Shown: piece by piece, positions 26,533 to 33,990 of the stretch
Layout of the letters: every line of letters begins with the position of its first letter
How positions within the stretch are numbered: position 1 is the stretch's first letter
DNA from: Saprospiraceae bacterium
GTDB lineage: Bacteria; Bacteroidota; Bacteroidia; Chitinophagales; Saprospiraceae
Direction: 5' to 3'
DNA length: 64,000 bases
Assembly: GCA_019187365.1 (NCBI GenBank)
Contig: JABARE010000016.1
Coordinates: forward strand, 186,001 to 250,000
The notes under the pieces: model-generated
What the model was told of the DNA's origin: nothing
Database searches by the model: none
The model's input: only the letters and a program-made list of their open reading frames with translations
Translations under genes and position numbers: made by a program

Positions 26533-27609
26533 ATGTGTCAGCTTAGCGGGAAATGGTTGGGGAGGCATTTTTTGCTGGTCTTTGGAGCAGGCCTGACTCT
26601 GGCAGGGTTTGCACTCTTCTTCAGCGACGGCGAACGGGCAGGACGGATCTATTTTGAGACCATCTACAAAGTATATCGGATATCCTGGGACGGACTGACC
26701 GCCTGGATTCCCTTTTCCCTTGCCTGGGGTTGGATGGCTGCACTCTTGTTGTGGCTGGTGATGGGGATGTTGAGAATATCCCGGCAGGATCGCAAAGGCA
26801 AAGGATGGCGGGTGTTGAGGGGCATGTTCCTCGTCGCTGTGGTGCATTTAGCCTGGTTCTACTGGGTGTGGGGTTTCAATTACGCACGGCCCCTGTCGTG
26901 GGATGCACCCGCGTTTGATTCCGGGGCATTTTATAAGGAGTTGCAAACCCAAATTGACCGCACAGTAGAAGCCAGGGACGAGCTTTGCCATTTTCCTGAA
27001 TTTTTTGGCCGTAAGAGCGACGTTCAAGAAATCCGGGATGCGGTGTCCGCTTCCATGCAGAAAATGGGCCTAAAGCCCCCGGGGTCACCCACTTGCAGGG
27101 CATTGTTTCCCTCGGGTATCCTGCTTCTTTTTGCTACCAGCGGGGTTTACCTCCCGTTTACTGGAGAATGCCTGTTCGATCCCGGACTTCACCCGCTTTC
27201 TCAGGCATTTACCATCGCCCATGAGTTCGGCCATGCATTTGGTGTCACCGATGAAGGTGCTTGCAATTTCATTGCATATAGTGCTTGCAGTCGTTCCCCG
27301 CGACCGGATTTGCGCTATGTAGCAGAGTTCAATTACCTCAGGTACCTTCTGGCCGAATGCAGACGCCGCAGTCCTGGGCGCTGCCAGGAGCTGCAGGCCG
27401 CACTTCCGGCAGAATTGCGCGCAGACCTTGAAGCGCTGCGTCGCCGACATGCCACTTTTCCAGCACCGTTCGAATGGCTCAGAAGTGCACTGTATTCAGC
27501 ATTTTTAAAAGCCAACGGTCAACATGAGGGGGAAAGAGCTTACCATGGCATCGTAGCCCTGGTGATCCATTACAGGCAAAATGACTCAGAGGGGAAGGGC
27601 TCGCAATAA
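26533..27609 (+). CDS. DUF3810 domain membrane protein with HExxH
   Basis: 358 residues. Two or three membrane helices in the first ~120 residues (FLLVFGAGLTLAGFALFF, LAWGWMAALLLWLVMGML, MFLVAVVHLAWFYWVWGFNYA), then a soluble domain containing TIAHEFGHAFG near residue 235. This HExxH motif plus a downstream DEGACNFIAYSAC is the mark of DUF3810, a Bacteroidota-rich family probably made of zinc-dependent membrane peptidases. Substrates are unknown. It ends 24 bases inside the convergent mqnB gene. Confidence 0.85.
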   Translation: MCQLSGKWLGRHFLLVFGAGLTLAGFALFFSDGERAGRIYFETIYKVYRISWDGLTAWIPFSLAWGWMAALLLWLVMGMLRISRQDRKGKGWRVLRGMFLVAVVHLAWFYWVWGFNYARPLSWDAPAFDSGAFYKELQTQIDRTVEARDELCHFPEFFGRKSDVQEIRDAVSASMQKMGLKPPGSPTCRALFPSGILLLFATSGVYLPFTGECLFDPGLHPLSQAFTIAHEFGHAFGVTDEGACNFIAYSACSRSPRPDLRYVAEFNYLRYLLAECRRRSPGRCQELQAALPAELRADLEALRRRHATFPAPFEWLRSALYSAFLKANGQHEGERAYHGIVALVIHYRQNDSEGKGSQ

Positions 27610-28266
27610 GTATTCATATACATAGCTGCTGAGGGCAGAAACCGCCAGATCTAGGTCCCATTTCGATTTGTCGCGTGCACCAACCTGGTTGGATATGCTT
27701 CGAATTGAGAGGAAGGGCAAGTCCATCATCCTGGCGGCATAGAAAAAGCCCATACCCTCCATGCTCTCCACATCCGCACCGAATTTGTCGTGCAAACATT
27801 TCCGCCGTGTTTCCGTGCCCGTTACGCACTGTACGGTCAGGCCATGCACTTCAGGCAACAAGCTTGGGGGAGTTGCTTTCATTTTTGCGATACGGCCATT
27901 TGTATAGGGTTGACGATTCGGGTCCTGTAGGCCTAATTGAAATGCATCCAGCATGCCTCCATCGGCGTCTTCTGCTCCCAGATCCCCCCAGCATTCGCTG
28001 GTCACCTCGACCAGGCTGCCATTCGTCAGATCAGGTCGAAACGATCCACTTACAGACAGGTGAATGGCGAGATCCAGAAATTTTGCTGACGGGAATCGAG
28101 CAAGAGCAAAAGCCATGGACGTACTGCCAATGCCCGTTACCAATGGGAAGATGGTGTGCGGACCTCGTTGAAAGGAACCCAGTACGGGTACCTGCCATTG
28201 AACTTTTAACATTTGCAACAGGGGTTCTATTTCCAGCTCCGTCGCGCTAATCAGTCCGATTTGCAT
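27586..28266 (-). CDS. mqnB: Futalosine hydrolase
   Basis: 226 residues, a nucleoside phosphorylase-type fold. Visible are the N-terminal ISATELEIEPLLQ, the TGIGSTSMAFALARF glycine turn and the substrate-site ESMEGMGFFYAARMMDLPFLSIRSISN near residue 165-195. MqnB splits hypoxanthine from futalosine in the alternative menaquinone pathway, so the organism probably makes menaquinone via futalosine (other mqn genes are not in this window). It overlaps the downstream end of the DUF3810 gene (convergent) and the start of an outer-membrane protein gene. Confidence 0.85.
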   Translation of the reverse strand: MQIGLISATELEIEPLLQMLKVQWQVPVLGSFQRGPHTIFPLVTGIGSTSMAFALARFPSAKFLDLAIHLSVSGSFRPDLTNGSLVEVTSECWGDLGAEDADGGMLDAFQLGLQDPNRQPYTNGRIAKMKATPPSLLPEVHGLTVQCVTGTETRRKCLHDKFGADVESMEGMGFFYAARMMDLPFLSIRSISNQVGARDKSKWDLDLAVSALSSYVYEYLLRALPL

Positions 28267-29086
28267 TTCTTACATTCGACAGGATGTATCGGATGCCATG
28301 GCTCAGACGCAAACCCAATGCAGGATGACTTTCCATGGCCAGGCTCCATTCGAGTCGTCGAAGCGGCCGGTAAGAAATACCCAGACAAAGGGAAGGGCCT
28401 ATGGCATTCAGGCCTGTACCGATGCGCAAATTTAAGCTCGGCGAATACAAAATTCCCACGGCAAGGCCGGGCCGGGATAATCCTTCCTTGTGCAATTCAG
28501 CGAGCAACTCCAGGCCCTTGTAAACGCGGTAGTTGATTCCACCGGCAAAGGAAAAGGGCAAAGTATAATTATTTCTGTCAAAGAGCAGGAAGGGGTTATT
28601 GACCACGGCGCCCAGTTTGCAGTTGGCGCTGACCTGGGTGCAAATTCCCCAGCGGACACCTGCCTGGAAGATCTTGCTGGAGAGTTTTGGGTTGGCAAAT
28701 GCCCCATGGAATCCCAGCCCCATCGAACTGTGCGCACCTATTTTGCGGCCATAAGCAACTCCCAAAAGGTGCTCGGCATAATTCGGGCCACCATCGCGAC
28801 AGACCACGACCGATAGGCCTGAAGAATTCGTCAAGCTTTGCTCCCAGTGGATGGCCAAAAAGTAAAGGCCGGTTACAAAATAATAGCTACTGCCTAGGAC
28901 AGTCACGCTCGAAAGGCCATCCACACACGCATTTGCCGGGTTGACGAGTGTGCTGCCATGTTCCCAACTGCATACGCCCGCCCTGCCGATAGCCACGCTT
29001 TCAACATCCCGCAAACTGGAGAAAATACCATGCTGCGCTTCTACCATTCCAGGGATTAAACCAGTAACCACGATCAGCCACTTCAC
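28247..29086 (-). CDS. Probable outer-membrane protein
   Basis: 279 residues with a signal peptide (MKWLIVVTGLIPGMVEAQ). The mature protein begins GIFSSLRDVESVAIGRAGVCSWEHGSTLVNPANAC, a phrase like the start of PorV/FadL-type barrels. Alternating strands follow and it closes with RLSHGIRYIL. It probably forms an outer-membrane barrel. It overlaps the mqnB start by 20 bases and is on the same strand, but no functional link is known. Confidence 0.72.
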   Translation of the reverse strand: MKWLIVVTGLIPGMVEAQHGIFSSLRDVESVAIGRAGVCSWEHGSTLVNPANACVDGLSSVTVLGSSYYFVTGLYFLAIHWEQSLTNSSGLSVVVCRDGGPNYAEHLLGVAYGRKIGAHSSMGLGFHGAFANPKLSSKIFQAGVRWGICTQVSANCKLGAVVNNPFLLFDRNNYTLPFSFAGGINYRVYKGLELLAELHKEGLSRPGLAVGILYSPSLNLRIGTGLNAIGPSLCLGISYRPLRRLEWSLAMESHPALGLRLSHGIRYILSNVRNANRTD

Positions 29087-29207
29087 CCGCCGAAGGTATC
29101 AGGCGCTTGCCGATGTGCTGAAGGAGGATTATCCGGCCAGGCATACGGTTTTTCGGAAAGGCGTCTTGGTTTATTCTCACTCTTGGAATTGGAACGGAAA
29201 TGGGACA

Positions 29208-29243
29208 TTGCGGGAATTCGAGGCTGCGGGGGGGTATATTTGC
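29208..29243 (+). promoter_or_regulatory. Promoter of the HerA-like ATPase gene
   Basis: The -7 box TATATTTGC (29235-29243) is a perfect TANNTTTG(C). A TTG at 29208-29210 lies 24 bases upstream as a possible -33. A transcript start near 29249 leaves about 16 bases before the ATG at 29265 and excludes longer upstream starts. Confidence 0.6.
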
Positions 29244-29264
29244 AGAACAAGATTTGATACCAAT

Positions 29265-30806
29265 ATGTCGACAGCAGGATTTATCGAGCAGATGTCCGGG
29301 GCCTATACCTTTCAGGGGCCATCGGTGTATCTTGGGGCAGGAATGGTTCAGGGACAAGTCACGCCGGAAGTGGAGGTGCGCATTCCCCTAAAAACCCTCA
29401 ACCGCCATGGTCTGATCGCAGGGGCTACCGGTACAGGCAAAACAAAAACCCTTCAGGTTCTTGCAGAGCAACTTTCCGTTCAGGGCGTCCCCTGTCTCGT
29501 TCTCGATATTAAAGGTGACCTTTCAGGAATTGCTCGTCCTGCAGAGCCGCATCCCAAAGTCGCCGATCGAATGAAGCTACTGGGTAAGGAATGGTTGATG
29601 GAGGGCAATCCGGTCGAGTTGCTGACGATCAGCGACCAGCCGGGAACGCGTCTTCGCGCCACGGTATCGGAATTCGGCCCCGTGCTGTTTTCCAAAATTC
29701 TCGGATTGAATGACACCCAGCAGGGGGTCTTGTCTATGTTGTTCAAATTTTGTGACGACCGCGGGTTGCTGCTGCTCGATCTGGAAGATTTGAAAAAGGT
29801 GATCCAGTATGTCAGCGGTGAGGGAAAGCAGGAACTCGAAGCCGAATTTGGAGCCTTTTCCACCGTTTCTTCCGGAACGATCCTGAGAAAGTTAATCGAA
29901 TTGGAGCAGCAGGGTGCTGGAGCCTTTTTCGGTGAACGCTCCTTTGAAGTGGAAGACCTGATCCGTTACGACAAAAAGGGGAGGGGCATCATTAGCATTC
30001 TCCGGGCAACCGACATTCAGGATAAACCCAAATTTTACAGTTCGTTCTTACTTCAGATCCTGGCCGAAGTCTATCAGCGTTTTCCCGAAGTGGGCGATGC
30101 GGAAAAGCCCAAGCTCGTTCTGTTTTTTGACGAAGCCCATCTGTTGTTCGAAGAGGCCACCAAGGTCTTACTCGATCAGATCAAGACGGTTGTAAAACTC
30201 ATCCGTTCCAAGGGGGTGGGGATTTTTTTTATTACCCAGAACCCAATCGACATTCCCGAAGAGGTACTGGCGCAACTTGGTATGAAGGTTCAACATGCTC
30301 TCCGTGCGTTTACCGCAAAGGATCGCAAAGCCATCAAACAGGCAGCGGAGAATTATCCGGAAACAGACTTCTACCAGGTTGACCAGCTCATCACTTCATT
30401 GGGCATTGGAGAAGCGTTTTTTACTGCCCTTAACGAGAAGGGTATTCCAACTCCATTGGTACATGTAATGCTGCGGGCTCCTCAATCCCGCATGGACATC
30501 TTGACCGAATCTGAACTCCGTGAAATTGCCGATCATTCAGAGATCGCCGCATTCTACAACAAGACGATGGATCGCGAGAGTGCAGCAGAAATACTCACCG
30601 AAAAAATAGCACAGGCCGAGGAAGACCAGGATGCCGGGCGAAGTGGCCCTCCATCGAGAAAGGAAAAGGGAGCCCTTGAAAAAATGATGGACAGTACCGT
30701 TACTCGTCAGGTGGGGCGCACGGTTGCCAGAGAACTAACCCGTGGGCTCCTTGGCATGTTTGGCATCAAAACGACTACCCGCAGAAGGAAGACAGGGTGG
30801 TTTTAG
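29265..30806 (+). CDS. HerA-like / DUF853 ATPase
   Basis: 513 residues from the ATG at 29265. The open frame extends 324 bases further upstream, but that stretch is antisense to the outer-membrane protein gene and lies before the promoter. Walker A is GATGTGKT (53-60) and Walker B LVLFFDEAH, as in the HerA helicase C-terminal superfamily. A C-terminal region ends in basic RRRKTGWF. This DUF853/NPr1-like group is widespread and of unknown role. It stands alone without the NurA nuclease that partners archaeal HerA. The composite repeat region begins about 80 bases downstream. Confidence 0.9.
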   Translation: MSTAGFIEQMSGAYTFQGPSVYLGAGMVQGQVTPEVEVRIPLKTLNRHGLIAGATGTGKTKTLQVLAEQLSVQGVPCLVLDIKGDLSGIARPAEPHPKVADRMKLLGKEWLMEGNPVELLTISDQPGTRLRATVSEFGPVLFSKILGLNDTQQGVLSMLFKFCDDRGLLLLDLEDLKKVIQYVSGEGKQELEAEFGAFSTVSSGTILRKLIELEQQGAGAFFGERSFEVEDLIRYDKKGRGIISILRATDIQDKPKFYSSFLLQILAEVYQRFPEVGDAEKPKLVLFFDEAHLLFEEATKVLLDQIKTVVKLIRSKGVGIFFITQNPIDIPEEVLAQLGMKVQHALRAFTAKDRKAIKQAAENYPETDFYQVDQLITSLGIGEAFFTALNEKGIPTPLVHVMLRAPQSRMDILTESELREIADHSEIAAFYNKTMDRESAAEILTEKIAQAEEDQDAGRSGPPSRKEKGALEKMMDSTVTRQVGRTVARELTRGLLGMFGIKTTTRRRKTGWF

Positions 30807-30908
30807 TTCTCTGCAAATTTATTGAATTTTACCGCTACAGCGACTTACATCCCAGGGGGATGCCCGGGTTCGGTCAATTTAACGGGGTTCCTCGAATAAC
30901 CCAGTTTT

Positions 30909-31072
30909 GATGCCAGAATGAAAAGGGCTGCCTCTCTTCACTCCCTGTTGATGCCAGAATGAAAAGGGATGCCTCTTTTCACTCCCTGTTGATGCCAGAA
31001 GGAAAAGGGCTGCCTCCCTTCACTCCCTGTTGATGCCAGAAGGAAAAGGGCTGCCTCCCTTCACTCCCTGTT
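30909..31072. repeat. Four tandem 41-bp units (left arms)
   Basis: Units start at 30909, 30950, 30991 and 31032, each GATGCCAGAA followed by an arm of the form GGGCTGCCTCYCTTCACTCC. A fifth GATGCCAGAA at 31073 opens the first core. Each arm is the reverse complement of the 22-base segment that follows each of cores 1 to 4. Confidence 0.9.
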
Positions 31073-31090
31073 GATGCCAGAAGGAATTTA

Positions 31091-31803
31091 GCAAAACAAG
31101 ACGAGGCGCGGTGAAGGAAGCTATGTGGAGCAATACCTGACTGAACCGCAACGAAGGATTGTGAAGCTAAATTCATTTCGCGCGCAAGCCAATGCGGGCT
31201 GGCTGGCGCAAGAGGGAGTGAAGAGAGGCAGCCCCCAAGCAAAACAAGACGAGGCGCGGTGAAGGAAGCTATGTGAGCAATACCTGACTGAACCGCAACG
31301 AAGGATTGTGAAGCTAAATTCATTTCGCGCGCAAGCCAATGCGGGCTGGCTGGCGCAAGAGGGAGTGAAGAGAGGCAGCCCCCAAGCAAAACAAGACGAG
31401 GCGCGGTGAAGGAAGCTATGTGGAGCAATAACTGACTGAACCGCAACGAAGGATTGTGAAGCTAAATTCATTTCGCGCGCAAGCCAATGCGGGCTGGCTG
31501 GCGCAAGAGGGAGTGAAGAGAGGCAGCCCCCAAGCAAAACAAGACGAGGCGTGGTGAAGGAAGCTATGTGGAGCAATACCTGACTGAACCGCAACGAAGT
31601 ATTGTGAAGCTAAATTCATTTCGCGCATTAGCCTGTGCGGGCTGGCTGGCGCAAGAGGGAGTGAAGAGAGGCAGCCCCCAAGCAAAACAAGACGAGGCGC
31701 GGTGAAGGAAGCTATGTGGAGCAATAACTGACTGAACCGCAACGAAGTATTGTGAAGCTAAATTCATTTCGCGCATTAGCCTGTGCGGGCTGGCTGGCGC
31801 AAT
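31091..31803. repeat. Five tandem 148-bp core units
   Basis: Starts at about 31091, 31239, 31386, 31534 and 31682 (period 148, one unit 147). Units differ at a few bases (ACCTGACTG or AACTGACTG; CGAAGGATT or CGAAGTATT), so they have diverged slightly since amplification. The period is not a multiple of three, which argues against coding. Confidence 0.92.
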
Positions 31804-31944
31804 AGTGGGTTATTAGAGGTGCCCAAAAGCTTTAGAAGGTATCTTTCCATTAGGCAACATCCCGAGACACAAAGTGGAGCATTCAGGCAACTGTTCGTTC
31901 GAATAAATTAAAGGTCGGTTCATAATTGCTAATTTCGCAAAGGA

Positions 31945-33363
31945 ATGTTACGCGATAACATGCATCCGATTTACATCTCCCACGCCTGGGGTGGGGATAG
32001 CGATATCATCGTAGAGCAATTGGTGCGCAGGCTGGAACAGGAAAAGCTGCCTTATATCCTGGATACCAGGGATCTCAACTACAAACAAAGCATAAAACAC
32101 TTTATGCTGCAATTGGGTAAAGCGGATTCTGTAATTCTGGTCATCTCAAATAAGTACCTCAGGTCGGAGTTCTGCATGTTTGAGCTGATCCAGATCTACA
32201 AAAATGAAAACCTCCAGGACCGAATTTTTCCCATCGTGCTGGAAGAAGTGAAGATTTCAAAATCTTCCGACAGGCTGGAATTTGTAAAATACTGGGAGGA
32301 CCAACTGGCAGAATTGCATTCAAAGCTCCGGGAATTGAACTCGCTGAGTTACCTGGACGGGATCACGGAAGACCTGAACCTGTATACTGAGATCCGGAAT
32401 AACATTGCCAAACTGACAGGAATACTCCGGGATATCAACACCTTGAACATACGGATCCACAAGGAGTCTGATTTTATGCCCCTGATCGGGGCCATTCGGC
32501 AACGAATGGGTATATCGCCATCTGAGGCACAACAAACGCAGGTGACTGGCGGGCAGCAACCCGCTCGACGGAGAGTCAGTTCATTTTACTACCTGCTCGC
32601 TCTGGTGATATTTGCTTTGGGACTTTGGGCTTGGTTCATCGTTTCGCGGACCGGGTCAACTCCAGAGACTGTTAGGATGGAGCAGGCGGATTCCAGTCTC
32701 TCAATTGTTCAACAAGTGAACCCGCATGAGCTTGATTCTGAATCACTGAGCAAGCTGTCTTCTGACACGGTAGTGCAAGAAACCAAGCCCCTGCGATCCA
32801 CACAATTGGCTACTGGGCAGAAGCCTGAAAGCGGGTCAGGGAAATTGACCGGAAATACGACTCCAAATTATGAGAAGGCAGGACCAATGGTTGTTCAAGA
32901 TGCTTTTGCCAAGCCTGCAGCAAATGAGCAGAATGCAAAGCCTTTGACGGATGGCAACCAACCCGGGCCAATGCATGTTCGGCGTGAAGCTCTAACGGCT
33001 CATATTCCAAAAGGGACCATACTCTTCGTCCAAAGCCGGGAACATCTTAGCAGTGAGGACGATGCTGTAGCACCCCGAATCGTGCGTTTTGCTCTCTCGG
33101 AACCGTTGGTGTTGGGCCAGAAAAGGCTATTGCCAGTCGGAACCCCGGTGCAGGCTGTCATCAAATCGGTACGCTCCAGCCAGTTCAAGCGAACGGGTTC
33201 GATCGAACTGGTCTTTTCCTTTGTCGAAGGTCCTGATGGACAGCGAATACCCTTGGAATCAAACGATCTTCAGCTCGTCGGCGAGCGGGACCAACCCATG
33301 GATATTTCCATTGGGCGAACCATCCGGATCAAGACTTCTAAATCTTTTGATTTAAAATATTAA
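31945..33363 (+). CDS. Membrane-anchored TIR-domain protein
   Basis: 472 residues from ATG 31945; ATG 31960 is an alternative. The TIR domain covers ~6-155 (HPIYISHAW..., DTRDLNYKQSI, SVILVISNKYLRSEFCMFEL). Glu80 in SEFCMFEL sits where NADase TIR domains carry their catalytic Glu. A single membrane helix follows (~212-234, FYYLLALVIFALGLWAWFIV). After a low-complexity Ser/Pro/Thr/Gln linker comes a C-terminal beta domain (~352-472: IPKGTILFV...LLPVGTPVQAVI...PDGQRIPL), which resembles VirB10-like or other periplasmic beta modules. The topology suggests a cytosolic TIR and a periplasmic sensor domain. First gene of a three-gene unit (gap 3 bases to the next). Possible -7 box TAATTTCG at 31930. 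Confidence 0.87.
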   Translation: MLRDNMHPIYISHAWGGDSDIIVEQLVRRLEQEKLPYILDTRDLNYKQSIKHFMLQLGKADSVILVISNKYLRSEFCMFELIQIYKNENLQDRIFPIVLEEVKISKSSDRLEFVKYWEDQLAELHSKLRELNSLSYLDGITEDLNLYTEIRNNIAKLTGILRDINTLNIRIHKESDFMPLIGAIRQRMGISPSEAQQTQVTGGQQPARRRVSSFYYLLALVIFALGLWAWFIVSRTGSTPETVRMEQADSSLSIVQQVNPHELDSESLSKLSSDTVVQETKPLRSTQLATGQKPESGSGKLTGNTTPNYEKAGPMVVQDAFAKPAANEQNAKPLTDGNQPGPMHVRREALTAHIPKGTILFVQSREHLSSEDDAVAPRIVRFALSEPLVLGQKRLLPVGTPVQAVIKSVRSSQFKRTGSIELVFSFVEGPDGQRIPLESNDLQLVGERDQPMDISIGRTIRIKTSKSFDLKY

Positions 33364-33366
33364 TCC

Positions 33367-33984
33367 ATGAAAGTGGCCACTGTTTCTGTATTATTCGCAT
33401 TACTGATTCTTGGTCAGGCAGGACTTTCTCAGGACTATCTGACAAACCGATCGCAGACGAAGGGCTTATCGGGGGCTGTAACGATGGGCTATTTGTCTTA
33501 TACAAGTGACAAACTCCACCAGGAGGCACAAGGCGGGTGGGGTTTTGGTTTGAATCTCGAATATGGCCTGACCCATCGACTTGCTTTTGACCTGAGTTTT
33601 CAGCGCTTTTCAGTAAATTCGGGAAGCAGTCTGGTTGAAAACAGCCCATACCCCTTTTATGAATTGGAACTGGCTGGAAAATTTTATTTTGCAGGAAGTG
33701 ACCAGCGGTTGAGGCCTTATTTAGGGTTTGGTGTCAACTATTCACGTCAAAATGAAGAATTTTATGATGAGCTAGACAATTATAACGATGTGGTTTACAA
33801 CGGATTCGCAGTCCTGGGAAGGGGCGGGGTCGGGTTTTATCCATCCGAGAATTGGCGCATTGAGGGTGACTTTTGTTTTGACATTGGAAGCTTCTCCAAC
33901 ATCCTCATCAATCGCGATCCGGTAGAAGACAGCTATTCATTTTATGCCTGGAAAACCCGAATGGGAATTCGGTATTTTTTTTGA
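33367..33984 (+). CDS. Small outer-membrane beta-barrel protein of the TIR/patatin unit
   Basis: 205 residues. Signal peptide (MKVATVSVLFALLILGQAGLSQ), then eight to ten amphipathic strands with turns rich in Gly, Asn and Asp, ending in the aromatic strand MGIRYFF typical of OmpA/OmpW-like barrels. It starts 3 bases after the TIR gene and ends 6 bases before the patatin gene, so co-transcription is nearly certain. Outer-membrane barrels are unusual companions of TIR and patatin effectors. It could be a surface receptor, a pore or a target marker, all of which are inference. Confidence 0.85.
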   Translation: MKVATVSVLFALLILGQAGLSQDYLTNRSQTKGLSGAVTMGYLSYTSDKLHQEAQGGWGFGLNLEYGLTHRLAFDLSFQRFSVNSGSSLVENSPYPFYELELAGKFYFAGSDQRLRPYLGFGVNYSRQNEEFYDELDNYNDVVYNGFAVLGRGGVGFYPSENWRIEGDFCFDIGSFSNILINRDPVEDSYSFYAWKTRMGIRYFF

Positions 33985-33990
33985 TACACT

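Larger units (their letters stand above)
30888..31824. repeat. Composite inverted-repeat element, copy 1
   Basis: This 0.94-kb gene-free element has outer ends that are imperfect inverted repeats: the left arm near 30888-30914 (CCTCGAATAACCCAG...GATGCC) pairs with the right arm 31796-31824 (GGCGCAATAGTGGGTTATTA...). Inside are four left arms of a second type (41-bp tandem units), five cores of 148 bp, and four right arms complementary to them. The core itself is closed by GAATTTAGC/GCTAAATTC and CCAGA/TCTGG pairs, so each unit can fold into a long hairpin. A second composite of the same family lies at 45955-46910. Reading frames inside are artefacts. Confidence 0.88.

Noticed and set aside
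28941-29264. N-terminal extension of the HerA-like ATPase
   Set aside because: The extension is antisense to the outer-membrane protein gene, and a good promoter lies between it and the ATG at 29265.
30909-31072. Possible CRISPR array (41-bp tandem units)
   Set aside because: Units abut directly with no unique spacers, and no cas genes are present. They are arms of the composite repeat.
30979-31776. Several long minus-strand reading frames (70-157 codons) inside the repeat array, and similar ones at 46565-46853
   Set aside because: They are created by the 148-bp repeat itself, change frame from unit to unit because 148 is not divisible by three, and have no start signals or gene-like composition.
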